DNA of 64,000 bases from Cinnamomum chago (taxonomy: Eukaryota; Streptophyta; Magnoliopsida; Laurales; Lauraceae), in assembly GCA_038049695.1 (NCBI GenBank), contig CP142452.1, forward strand, positions 34,274,501-34,338,500, in the 5' to 3' direction. The notes beneath the pieces were generated by a model. That model had not been told where the DNA came from, made no database searches, and saw only the letters and a list, made by a program, of their open reading frames with translations. The position numbers were made by a program, and so were the translations under genes. This document shows, piece after piece, positions 45,297 through 55,008 of this stretch. Every line of letters begins with the position of its first letter. Position 1 is the first letter of the stretch.

Positions 45297-46463
45297 GGGC
45301 GCGTTTGGTAATTTTACATGTAAAATGATGTTAAGTAAAGCAGGCTCCCAACGGTCGAGATTTTCACTACACCCGGTTTGGTTGGGATCACGCACAGTGC
45401 TTGTAGCATTCAACCAACTTTACAGCTGTCTCAACCGGACTTTACAACTTATGTAATTGGACAACTATCCGTACTTGACAAATGCCCTCTTCATGACCGT
45501 TCGTCTCTGAGGCCAAAACGTCAAGTAGAGTCTTCCAACCCATCAACTCAGCGGTGTTGTTTTAAAATTGGAACCGAACAAATCATCACAACAAATTTAG
45601 CAAATCCTGGAGCCCCCTCGATCGTAATTTTACATGAAATTAGGATTTTGCCGGTTTTACATAACACCGCAGCCCAGCTTTCTGTAGAGTGAGATCAGTC
45701 CTTTGCAAATGAATTCATTTTTCAACATGCAAGAGCCTTTTGCTTGACATCGTCGTCCAGGGAAAAATGGATGAAGAATCAGAAACCCAACCCTAATCTC
45801 AAGTCCAGATGTCGTACAGCAACACGTTTTTTACGGCGAGCATAAAAGAACAAATTAGAAAAGAGAAGAACGGACAGAAGAGGGCAAGGAGAAGCAAGCA
45901 TCAATCTTGAGCTTGAAACGCAATTATGCACAATGGAAACGTGTGCAAGACGAATGCTGCCACGGATGATCCTTGCAGCCTGATGTCCGCCATATGGTTT
46001 TGCCGATTCGCCGGAGTGATCGGAGAAGACACAGTCAATGTGGTATGGTATTTGGACAGCAGAAGGGTTTCCTGCGTGTAGGAGGGCGAAAAACAAATTT
46101 CCCCTTTTGTGCGAGATTGGTACTCTTTTGTCGCCCAGGATTTTTGATGGGTGGGGCACTGTTTAGCTTAAACAGCAGCTTGGTGTTTGTGGGGCCACGA
46201 TCCACATTTTGGCAAATCTCCATTGTTAGTTCGCTGGGATGCCCCATTTGCAACTTATCTGGGCCCAACTCCCCTGGCGCCTGGTTTGGGATGCCCCATG
46301 ATGCACAACATGCAAGAAATGTTTTTAAAAACTTTACTGGGCTTCCCAAACGTGGTTAAGTAGGGCATGTACGTCAGCTTACTTTTTCCAAGTATCACCC
46401 TTTTACTATAAAGTATGTGGGTGTACTCAACTATACTCCACTAGTTAATTGCCAAACGGGCCC
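45297..46463. mobile_element. PIF/Harbinger-like TIR element, 1,167 bp
   Basis: Left GGGCGCGTTTGGTAATT and right AATTGCCAAACGGGCCC form the TIR. It is flanked by the 3-bp TAA duplication (45294-45296 and 46464-46466), the classical Harbinger target. The interior shows inverted segments (for example near 45325-45400 and 46230-46430) and no transposase; open frames on both strands are mirror images of the inverted sequence. It sits about 950 bp from a second Harbinger-like element. Confidence 0.88.
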
Positions 46464-46823
46464 TAAAGGGAATAATCTACTGATCCTCCACATCAAGATT
46501 TGCAGTCAGATCTTCACCAGGTTGATCTTCAGTATCTTCATATTCAAACTGTTCTTTGAATTCCAGTTGAAACTTCCTTTGAAATTCCAGAATATCAGCC
46601 TTGATGTCAGATCTGCTATGTGGATCAGTTTCATGCTCCTCTTCTTGCATCAGGACCACTCTTTGGCATCTTCTCATCTCCAGTTCATCATCTGTGATCA
46701 GGATCTTCAATTTTTTTTTATTTATCAAGATGGATTTTCAACGGAAGGTTCTCATGCTCTGTCTCTACGAAGGGCTAGGCTGATTACATCAGATAAGTTC
46801 TGTTTTGATTTCTGATCATTTTT
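46464..46823 (-). other. Acidic open frame of unknown nature
   Basis: On minus, 46477-46728 is open and reads DDELEMRRCQRVVLMQEEE, then KADILEFQRKFQLEFKEQF and EDTEDQPGEDLTA: charged and coiled-coil-like. It begins at an in-frame ATG but has no recognised domain. It could be an exon, a retroelement leftover or chance. No other feature here. Confidence 0.2.
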
Positions 46824-47215
46824 AGACATGGATAAAAATTATGTTATTTCAGTTAAACTAAATGGCAAAAAATTATATGGCATGGTCCTATCTCCAACAC
46901 TTTGTAGAAGGCAAAGGACTTGGGGGATTTCTAGATGGAACAACTTTGAAACCCAATGATGGTGATAAATCTGTACCCACTTGGTCTCAAAATAATTCTA
47001 AAGTGGTTAACTGGATTCTTAATTCGATTGAACCCAACATTAGCCGTTCCCAGCAAGCCTTTAAGAAGGCCTCAAATATGTGGAAGCACTTGAAGAATCC
47101 CAACATTATTCGACATTGTTCTTTTAATTTTTTTACATTTCTAAACACAAAAAATGTCAGAAAGGAAAGTAAATATTGTTATTTTCATTTAATCAAAAGT
47201 GTTTTAAAGAAGAAA
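46824..47215 (+). pseudogene. Copia gag N-terminal fragment
   Basis: Opens MDKNYVISVKLNGKN (one frameshift near 46860), then WSYLQHFVEGKGLGGFLDG, VPTWSQNNSKVVNWILNSI and MWKHLKN. It parallels the gag at 53850 of the large copia element (KFNGNNYTAWSF, VEGQGPFGYLDG). Ends after about 100 codons in A/T-rich sequence and abuts the minus-strand copia element. Only the N-terminal piece survives. Confidence 0.8.
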
Positions 47216-47299
47216 TAGGACAGCAGTATCCATATCTGTAAACTAGATTCCTAAAAGTGTAGTTGTATCCCTGATCCCTGAATTTGCGTCTGTACCCCT

Positions 47300-48450
47300 A
47301 TGCATATCTAGGCATCATAGTCGGTGGGTGGTTAAACGACCTGCCCAGTCAGCAACAGGAGGTGGAGGGTACCAGCAGAGAAAAATAATCAACACTCAGA
47401 CGTACCAAGTAAATAATGAATGATTTGTTTCACCGTGACTAGATGAAATTTTCCAAGCAGACCATGGCAATCAAATCCTTAGATATATGCTGTGATAAAA
47501 ATACCTTGTCCTGATGTATGAACTTCAAGTCCTAGAAATTTATAAGATTTCCCAGATCCTTCATATGAAATGAAGCAAGAACCATGTATTGCATCTGTCA
47601 TATCCCATCCAAATTAAACCCTGTAGATGATGTCATCCACATAGACAAGAAGAACTGTTAACTCAGAAGAAGTTCGTCAAAGGTGTTAATCAGGCCCACG
47701 ACCCATCAGTTGATATCAACATGAAAGTTCTGTCGTGAGTTTATCAAAAGGAGCATGGATGGATAATTTTGGCTTCGTATGAAGTTAGACTGACAAAGGG
47801 CTCGTCCAAACTAGTCAAACGAAGCCCATGGTGCTTGTTTTAGTCCACAGAGATTTCTGTAACTGACAAAGATTCTGCTCTGAAGTAGTGGTGATTCTGG
47901 TGAAAGCTTGACACATATCTCTTCCTTAAGATCCCCATGTAAAAAACATATTTTGCATCCATTTTGGAAGAGAAGCCAAGTTTGAGAGGCTACAACCGCA
48001 AGGAAAATCCGTATTGTTGTCGTCTTAGCAATAGGAGCAAAGGTTTCTCATAATTCATGCCATGCTCTTGCCGATTACCAAGGGCAAGTAATCAGGCTTT
48101 TTAGAGACCTAAAGAACTATATGATTTGAGTTTAACTGAGTAAAAACCCATTTGCAGCCACTGGGTTCGGTGACATCAGGATAACAAACAATAGTCCGAG
48201 TAAGATTATTTTAAGAGGATCAAGTTCTTCCTGCATTCCCTGTTGCCAGCAATTTTGTTTCACAGCCTGTGAATAGGAATTAGGAATGGAGAAAGAGGAC
48301 AAGATAGCAAGCAATGACACATTAGGAAACCCATAACGCTCAGGTGGCAAGTAGACCTTCGAAGTGGGAGAGTATCAAGACTTGAATCAAGTGGCAAAGG
48401 CAGTTCAGTGATGGTCCTCTTCTGTAGTTGCTGCCAGCCTCTTCGGATAT
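47300..48450 (-). pseudogene. Copia RT and RNase H remnants
   Basis: On minus: PPERYGFPNVSLLAIL and SYSQAVKQNCWQQGMQEEL (start of RVT_2, 48350-48240), then across frames TFAPIAKTTTIR and FLHGDLKEEI (near 47940). Next are GLKQAPWASFD, HMKDLGNL, a LEVHTSGQGIF block (about 47550-47515) and VADWAGRLTTHR (about 47365-47330), the RNase H DADWAG motif with its first two residues lost. Many stops. Confidence 0.8.
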
Positions 48451-48782
48451 AAACTATTGGGAATATAATGCAAATGGTCCCACTTTTGTATGCAAGGGTA
48501 CCATAGAGGAATAGAAATAGAAGACCATTTATAATTAGGAGTTAAAAGTACTTTAGGATTACATGTCCAAGTGTATTACAATTGTTACTTAATATAAAGA
48601 GTTAGGGTCGTGACATAAGTCCACCCTTCTTCTCTACAATTCTTTTCCATCTCTCATTCTCTCCCATCTTCTTCTAAGTTCTCAATAACCTCTCTCATAA
48701 TTCTCTATCTTCTTTATCGAAATTAATAATTTAAATAATATCTGGTATAAATCTTGTAATCTAGAGTCAGTGAAATATTACA
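48451..48782 (+). repeat. LTR-like insert in place of integrase
   Basis: From TATTGGGAATATAATG (a decayed TGTTGGGAATAT start) to AATATTACA. It holds TAATATAAAGAGTTAGGG (TATA region, 48592) and a CT-rich leader (CCCTTCTTCTCTACAATTC). The flanks on both sides are minus-strand copia coding remnants that are not contiguous in the protein. Orientation plus is inferred. No TSD confirmed. Confidence 0.5.
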
Positions 48783-48789
48783 GATAAGA

Positions 48790-49230
48790 ATTTGAAGATT
48801 AAGGCAGAGAAACACGATGGAGTTGAAATAATCGGTCTTTAACAAAAATTACATTCCAACAAGTACAAATGCAATGAGTAGTGGCATCATAACCAGAACA
48901 AGAAAATGAGATAATGCAATTGTTGTCAACTAATTGTGCAACAGAAAGCAAATTAGAAGACAAATGAAATGTATAAAATACATGATTTAAGGTAATGAAT
49001 GAGAATATCACCAATAGCCTCGAGAGGAAGACGTTCTCCATCAGCAGTGTGAATTTTTAAATGTCCATTGTATAGTTGGATATTAGTAAGATGTGCCAAG
49101 GAGTTTATATGATTTGAATCACCAGATTCAACATACCAAATTGGAGAGGTTTGACTTTTACCTGTGAGACCAAGAGCAAAAAAGGGTGACCGAATCATTT
49201 GCTGAACTACCTCGAGTGTGAGAATATTGG
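48790..49230 (-). pseudogene. Copia protease and GAG-pre-integrase
   Basis: On minus: IWYVESGDSNHINSLAHLTN, where the expected active site D-S-G-A has become E-S-G-D. It continues NIQLYNGHLKIHTADGERL, HLSSNLLSVAQLVDNNCI (after a frameshift near 48990) and RLFQLHRVSLP. The protease would be inactive. Confidence 0.85.
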
Positions 49231-49289
49231 ATGCTCTGGAAGTAGATGTGGCATTGAGGCAGAGGAAGACGACTAATTTATTGCTGCAT

Positions 49290-50100
49290 GATAGGCATGA
49301 CTAGTTTAATTCTATGGCCTTCTTCGACAATCAGCAATCAGATGACCCGCCTTTTTACAATAGTTGTAGAACTTCATGCATTGATTTGCCACATGCCCAT
49401 GCTCCTTGCAACTATAGCAGTGAACTTTGCTCAAGTCTCTAGACTTGACTTAGGTAGCATAAGCAACATCAAAGGAATTGGAAGCGATACATTTCTGTTC
49501 ACTTGTTGCGTTGCTTTTCTCTGAAAGCTCACTAAGGCATGTATCAAATGATGGGGAATGATATGACTCATTAAACTTGAGCGAACTGACTCTAGTTTCA
49601 ATGAGGTTTCATGAGAAACTAATCCCTCTGGCTGACCTCATGGACATTTTAGACTTTAGAGAGTAGATATTGCATCATCAGGAACAGTAGCATATATCAG
49701 TTCCGTGAATTCAGTCCATAGGTTGATGAACCCAAAATACTAGTCTTGGATAGACTTATTCCCTTGAGAGTACTCAGAAATTTCATATTCTACTTGAAAC
49801 CTTCTTGTTGAATTTTCTTAATTATAAACCTTTTTCATGTAGTTCCACGTCTTTTACAATCTTAAAGGGTTGCACATTAAGAACAATCTGTAGATTGACT
49901 AAGCCTAAGATCCAACTGATGATCCTAGCATCATCGGTCTACCATTGAGCCAATTTTGTGGTATCAATGAGTTTTGATGTGGTTCCATCAATATGACCCT
50001 AAATTCTTTCCCCCTTAAAAACACGTGAAATTGAAACTCCTAAGAGAAATAGTTCTTTCCGTTAAACCGAATAGGCAACATATCTGATTTCTCACCCATT
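49290..50100 (-). pseudogene. Copia gag with two zinc knuckles
   Basis: Starts MGEKSDMLPIRFNGKNYF at 50098. It passes through NLWTEFTELIYATVPDD (near 49720-49670) with several frame breaks. Around 49420-49320 it has CYSCKEHGHVANQC followed by YNYCKKAGHLIADC, two CCHC-type knuckles as in the copia gag at 54560-54660. Confidence 0.8.
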
Positions 50101-50778
50101 ACACAATTAGATGGTCAACTATGCAGTCTTCGTAGAATTTGATGCAGAAATTCTTGGGTGACCCTATTTTATGAATAAGAATGGCCTATTGACACATCCT
50201 CAAGTAAGCCGAAATTAGGTTTATGAATCTGTCTTCACTAATTAAAATCACTTGATTTTGGAATTAGATGAAAAAGATTAATGGTCTTGAAGAAAACTAA
50301 TACCCAAAAATTGCCAAAACTGAAGAACTGGATTAGAGCATACCAACTGAGGTCCAAAAATCCCAGGAAAAAAAATCTAATAATATGGGGCGACCTTGAT
50401 ATGAAAACAGTAGCTTGATTTGAAACTCCAAGTGGGCCCCACAGGAAATCTGCTTCGATACTCCAATATAGTCCAGCAACGTTCAGATGGATCTCCAATC
50501 TGATCTGTATTCTTCAAGATCTATCCTATCTGAGGATAGATGATAGATGCCTTCATAACGATCCAAAGGTTCACCTTGATCAACAATGATCATTCATGGG
50601 CCACACAGAACGAAAAAACACTTGCAATGGTGCAGTCAATCACAAACAAATCAGTAAACAGTTTTTAAAAAAAAAAACTTTCAGATCTCTGAGATGAAAA
50701 GATGGAGCCACCACTCCCTGATTGAAATCACAAGACTTGGAAGAAGGAAGCCACAAAACTCCCTGGTTGCAGAGATGC
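50101..50778 (-). other. Copia leader of the minus-strand element
   Basis: Non-coding sequence between gag and the primer site. The open frames here have no domains. Confidence 0.5.
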
Positions 50779-50790
50779 TATGATACCATG
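50779..50790 (-). promoter_or_regulatory. Primer binding site, minus strand
   Basis: TGGTATCATAGC on minus, one base from the canonical initiator Met-tRNA complement, abutting the LTR end. Confidence 0.85.
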
Positions 50791-51142
50791 ACACTGTTTC
50801 TTGAATTCAAAGGTAACCTAAAATAACAAGATCATTGGAGAAGAATTGAGTGTCAATCCCTTTGGGAGGACTCCTCATTATATAATTAATGAATGGTATC
50901 TTTGGAAAGTTCCAGCGAAAGAATCCCCTTCAATTGGAGTGAATACAATCATAATCCAATGATTTAGGCAACTAAATTATGCTACAGATATTATAAAAAG
51001 TGTCTATCATGAGCATATATTACAGTGGTCCACATGGGTCCATGTGGTGGTGGGGACAAATTAGCTCTAATATAATATAATACGAACCATTAAAGAAAGG
51101 AATGAATTAATCCACTTTAGGGTTGGGAATCTCACATCACTG
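50791..51142 (-). repeat. Copia 5' LTR, minus strand
   Basis: 352 bp. On minus it starts TGATGTGAGATTCCC and ends CAAGAAACAGTGTCA, directly before the primer site. The boundary at 51142 rests on the TG/CA rule and typical wording, as no second copy is visible. Confidence 0.75.
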
Positions 51143-52599
51143 AGTTTTGCATCATGGTACCAAATCAAGAATTTGCCTATGCATAAAATCTTCTCTCCTC
51201 TTCTTTCTTCTTTTCCCCTTTCCCATCTTTGTTTCCTCCATTTTCTTTTCTTCCTCTACTCGTCTTTCTTCCTTTCTCTTCCATCCAGCAGTTATTTCAT
51301 TTCTTCAATCATGACAACAGCAATCATGTACAAGTAAAACTTGACTGTAGCACGCCTAGGGATGTAAGTAAATAGTTATCTAGCTATCCTAGGTCTATAT
51401 TCAAGAAAAAGTGGGCACGTAACCTGTTTTGGATCCATGAAATTCAGAATCGGATCTGGATCCGGATGTTTCGGATCCGAATTTGGATCCTCGTTGGTTT
51501 CAAGTTAAGTATCTATAACTGTTGAAAACGTGAAACGAAAAATCTCACAAGAACCTCATAGGCCAACCGCTGTTGTAAACCAGGCCACAAGGCACACTTC
51601 GCTTGCTCTCAATCCATTCCAATGCAGGTGCAAAGCCCCCAAATTCAGCACCAAATGGGCTGCACCTATGCCTCCTAAACTTGCCAACATACCCCAGCTA
51701 GCATGCCATTGTCAATGTGCTCCACTAGAATGGCCCTTGCTAGTGCGTCACCATGAACTCAACAACTTGTTTGCACTCACATTTCTGTCTTCCTGCATGC
51801 ATGACCACCTCCGACATCCTGCGAAAAGTGTATGGGCCATTTAGAGATATTTTCGCTTCTGGAAGCTACAAAGGAAGCCTTAATCCTGAAGGTGATCGAC
51901 AATAGAAGGAAAATGCAAAGCCTCAAAGACAAGGGACCCACTCGAAGCCCTAATCCCAAAGATGATCAGCTCTAAAAAGAAAGTGAAGCCTCAAGAGAGA
52001 AGGATTCAATCAGAATCTCTCTCTTTCTAAGACCCCGTTCATGACCTTCTCCTTGGGCTACTACCTAGACTTGCTTCCCCAAAGCCCATCTTCCCCTAGA
52101 CAACGCTTGAGGAAGAGGACTACTTCCATGCACCTCTTTCATCTTCTTTTGCTTAATTATTGTTTGCCTTGGCTGTTAAAGGAGCCACAATGGTTGCTAA
52201 GCTGTCTGAGAGCTTAATATATACCCAAAATCACCTGATAATTAATAATAAAAAATCTCTAATCCCCTTGCTATTCCTTTCTACTGTGGTTGCATTGCAT
52301 GAATTGATTTCTTGGGAGACCCACACATCATCCCTCTTTCACTCACCTAATCCTATTTCGACTGAGAACAACCACAGATACTGCCACACCTAGTAGGACC
52401 CAAGCACAACATGACTTCCATGGCTTCCTTGTCATCGTCACTTTCCTCTTCCAATTTTTCAGTTGTGAAAGTCAAGTCGCCTTCAATGAGAACAAGCATT
52501 GAAATTACAATACTATTTAAGCCATTAGAGAGAGAACAGACAACAAATTGGAAAATAAGTTAGCAAGATGTCAAACTAATAACATTGGAAGGAATGATA
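51143..52599. other. Mostly non-coding; possible minus exon near 52405-52485
   Basis: 51143-52400 has no gene that I recognise. A self-complementary GGATCCGGAT-TTCGGATCC cluster lies at 51450-51495. On minus, after an acceptor-like CATTGAAG, 52485-52405 reads GDLTFTTEKLEEESDDDKEA, acidic and possibly an exon, but I do not know the protein. Confidence 0.25.
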
Positions 52600-52765
52600 G
52601 AATCTTACATGTTTCCTCTTCCACCAATACTGGTAAAGGTTCCATCCGCCAATTTAACATTCTCAACACTAATTGAGTATACCTGACATATACTCAATGA
52701 CCCAAGAACCCAATGCAGATAACATACAGAGAACAAGGACACATGATTGAATTTGAGCTAGCACA
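52600..52765 (-). pseudogene. Small copia protease fragment
   Basis: On minus, NVKLADGTFTSIGGRGNM (about 52665-52612) resembles the strand after the copia protease active site (KxADGTxxxIxGxG). The preceding text may contain a decayed D-S-G motif. Too short for certainty. Confidence 0.4.
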
Positions 52766-52913
52766 ACAGGTGTTGAAAGTCCCTTTAAAACAGACCCCCT
52801 TTGAATAAGTACCTCAGAATCACTCTAGAAATATGTGTAGAAGATAACTCATAAAATAAAAGGCCCATGTATACTAAACTAGGCCCAAGTATAATATCCC
52901 AAGTGTGGGACTG

Positions 52914-53129
52914 TGTTAAGTAATGTACAGCCTGTTTTATGGATTTACTTCCATGTATAGAGATTAGGATTCTTTATTCTTTATTTCTGATTGTAATTAC
53001 TGCTGTATTACAGCCTGTGATTGGGGTAAATATTGCTATAAAGCTGGTTGGTCGATCCTCCATTGAGGGATGACAGTTTCCAAACTCTCTCTCTTCCTCT
53101 CTCTCTTTATGCTCTTTCATACTATTTCA
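52914..53129 (+). repeat. Copia 5' LTR
   Basis: From about TGTTAAGTAATGTACAGCC (or TGTGGGACTG ten bases earlier) to TACTATTTCA. It has GCTATAAAGCTGG (TATA region, 53034-53046) and a CTCTCT-rich leader. The right end is fixed by the adjoining primer site. The left end is judged from the TG rule because the partner LTR is off the window. Confidence 0.75.
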
Positions 53130-53141
53130 TGGTATCAGAGC
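53130..53141 (+). promoter_or_regulatory. Primer binding site, initiator tRNA-Met
   Basis: TGGTATCAGAGC, a perfect match. Confidence 0.97.
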
Positions 53142-53849
53142 AAAGGTTCTAAGAGTTGGCTTTGATTAGTCAGAGAGATTCCCCAACCATCATCGAGTGC
53201 TTCTCCCTGGTGTGTTTTCGTCTCCTTTTCTCTGCTGATATTGCCTGTAGTACCTCTGATCAACAGTGGCCCACCTCTGATCAATCACTTGTCGCCAGCA
53301 ACCTCCGTGATGATGATCAGCTATTCTTCAGGGTTATTTTGAAGATTTTTCTGGATTTTTTCATCATCAGTTAAGGTAGTTTTCAAACCATTCTTCATCT
53401 GAGGAATTTGGGTGCTTTTTCTCAAAAGGTTTTCATCACGACCGCACAGATTTGTGGATCTGTATCCAATTCCCATCAAATTTGGACTAGAGGAAATACT
53501 ATTGATCTCTTCCAAGATGATCAACATGATCTGTGATTGGACCACTTTGTGGGGCCCATGCACAGATTCTGCCCAGGAAATCAGGGTCGCCTGGCACTGT
53601 TTTGGACTGCTGTGTGAGTTTCTGCTGGATGAATATAACAGCCACTAAAACTGCATTTTTCTTGCTTGGTTAGTGAAATCATCGCAGATCCGATCACTTT
53701 TCTGTATTGTTTCTTTCTCTGCTGGCTGTTCATTACTTGTCTGAGGGCAAAATTCTCCAAACGAGGGGATCTGGTTCTAACTGGCTCGCTGATTTGTGTG
53801 TTTTGGATATCAAACACCTCTCTCTCTCATTCTGCTGTATTTGGAAACA
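53142..53849 (+). other. Copia leader
   Basis: A 700-bp untranslated region between primer site and gag ATG. Overlapping open frames on both strands show no domains. Confidence 0.6.
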
Positions 53850-54936
53850 ATGGACAAATATGGTCTTATTCCAGTTAAATTTAATGGGAATAATTATACA
53901 GCCTGGTCTTTTCATCTAAAGAATTTTGTAGAAGGCCAAGGACCATTTGGTTATCTTGATGGATCGATCACTAAACCTACTACAACAAGTACTACTGACA
54001 CAAAAGCCTTATCCACCTGGTCCAAAGAAAATGCTAAAGTAGTCACTTGGTACTTAACTCCATCGATCCTTCTCTTGTCGTTGCTCTTCAACCACATACT
54101 GCAGCAGCAGATATGTGGGCACATCTCAAGAAAGTCTATCATCAAACTAATAAAGCCCGCAAATTTCACTTAGATAGTGAAATTGCTAAATTAAGTCAAG
54201 GAGATAAATCTGTGCAGGCATACTTTAATGGCTTTCTCACCTTATGGGCTGAAAGGGATTCTATGCTTATTCAAACTATCTCTTCTGGATTTCTGACTGA
54301 GGCTCTTAAATTACAAGAGGATACTCACATTAGCCAGTTTTTTATGCATCTAAGACCAGAATTTGAATATGTTCGGTCTACTCTCATGAATAGAGAAGTA
54401 TCTGCTAACCTGGATACCTATTTCCAAGAAATCCTTCGAGAAGAACTTCGACTAAACTCACAGCGTGTCATTCTTGAAGAACCAAAGGCCTTCCTAGGTT
54501 CTCTTCCGGCTGATTTTGCTCTTTTGGCAACCCCAAATCAGAAGCTTGCTCAATGCTATTATGAATGTAAAGGCTTCGGTCAAAATGCCAAGAACTGCCA
54601 TAAGAAATTGGTTTGCAGATATTGCAAACGCTTTGGTCATCTTATTGATGACTGTTGCAGCTTACAACGAAAGAATGGGCCCCAGCAGAAGAAGAATTTT
54701 TCCAACCTGCCCAGACAAAATATTCCAGCTGCGTTTCAAGCTCAAGCACCTACATCTGATACGGGAAGCACCTCTTCTGGGGCCGTATCTATGACTCCTG
54801 CCCAGATTCAAGAACTGATTCAAAACACGGTGACCTCAACATATGCGTCTATGGGCTTTAATGGTGGTTGGTGTCAAACTCATTCTCCTATAGCATTTCC
54901 TGTTTTTCATTCTTCAGTCTCTCTTTCTTCCCCCAT
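53850..54936 (+). pseudogene. Copia gag, split from protease by insertion
   Basis: ATG at 53850 opens MDKYGLIPVKFNGNNYTAW. It continues FVEGQGPFGYLDGSI and LSTWSKENAKVV. A one-base frameshift near 54045 moves to the frame with SLVVALQPHTAAADMWAHLK, HLDSEIAKLSQGDKSVQAYF (UBN2-type gag) and the tandem knuckles CYYECKGFGQNAKNC (first His lost) and CRYCKRFGHLIDDC (54617-54658). A Q/T/S-rich tail follows. The coding text is cut at 54936 by the gag-only element and resumes at 60912. Confidence 0.9.
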
Positions 54937-55008
54937 TGATGCGGAGCGGGTACCAGGTGCGGGGAGGGTGGAGGCAAAGAGACGAGAGATGGAGGGTGGA
55001 AGGATATG
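54937..55008 (-). repeat. 3' LTR of the gag-only element, outer piece
   Basis: Same text as 60472-60543 with a few substitutions (TGATGCGGAGCGGG against TGATGGGGAGCAGG). Its last five bases, ATATG, are the target duplication of the solo LTR. Confidence 0.93.

Larger units (their letters stand above)
47230..51142 (-). mobile_element. Truncated Ty1/copia element, minus strand, integrase lost
   Basis: Right (5') LTR 50791-51142, primer site 50779-50790, gag from 50098, zinc knuckle, protease and GAG-pre-integrase, then RT and RNase H to about 47310. The integrase core is missing between 48800 and 48450, where an LTR-like sequence sits instead. No left (3') LTR was found. Every domain is broken by stops. 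Confidence 0.8.

Noticed and set aside
45779-46359. Opposing 104-128-codon open frames
   Set aside because: They lie inside the Harbinger-like element and are on opposite strands of the same sequence; no homology seen.
53156-53919. Multiple frames of 60-80 codons in the copia leader
   Set aside because: They overlap on both strands upstream of the clear gag ATG and carry no motif.
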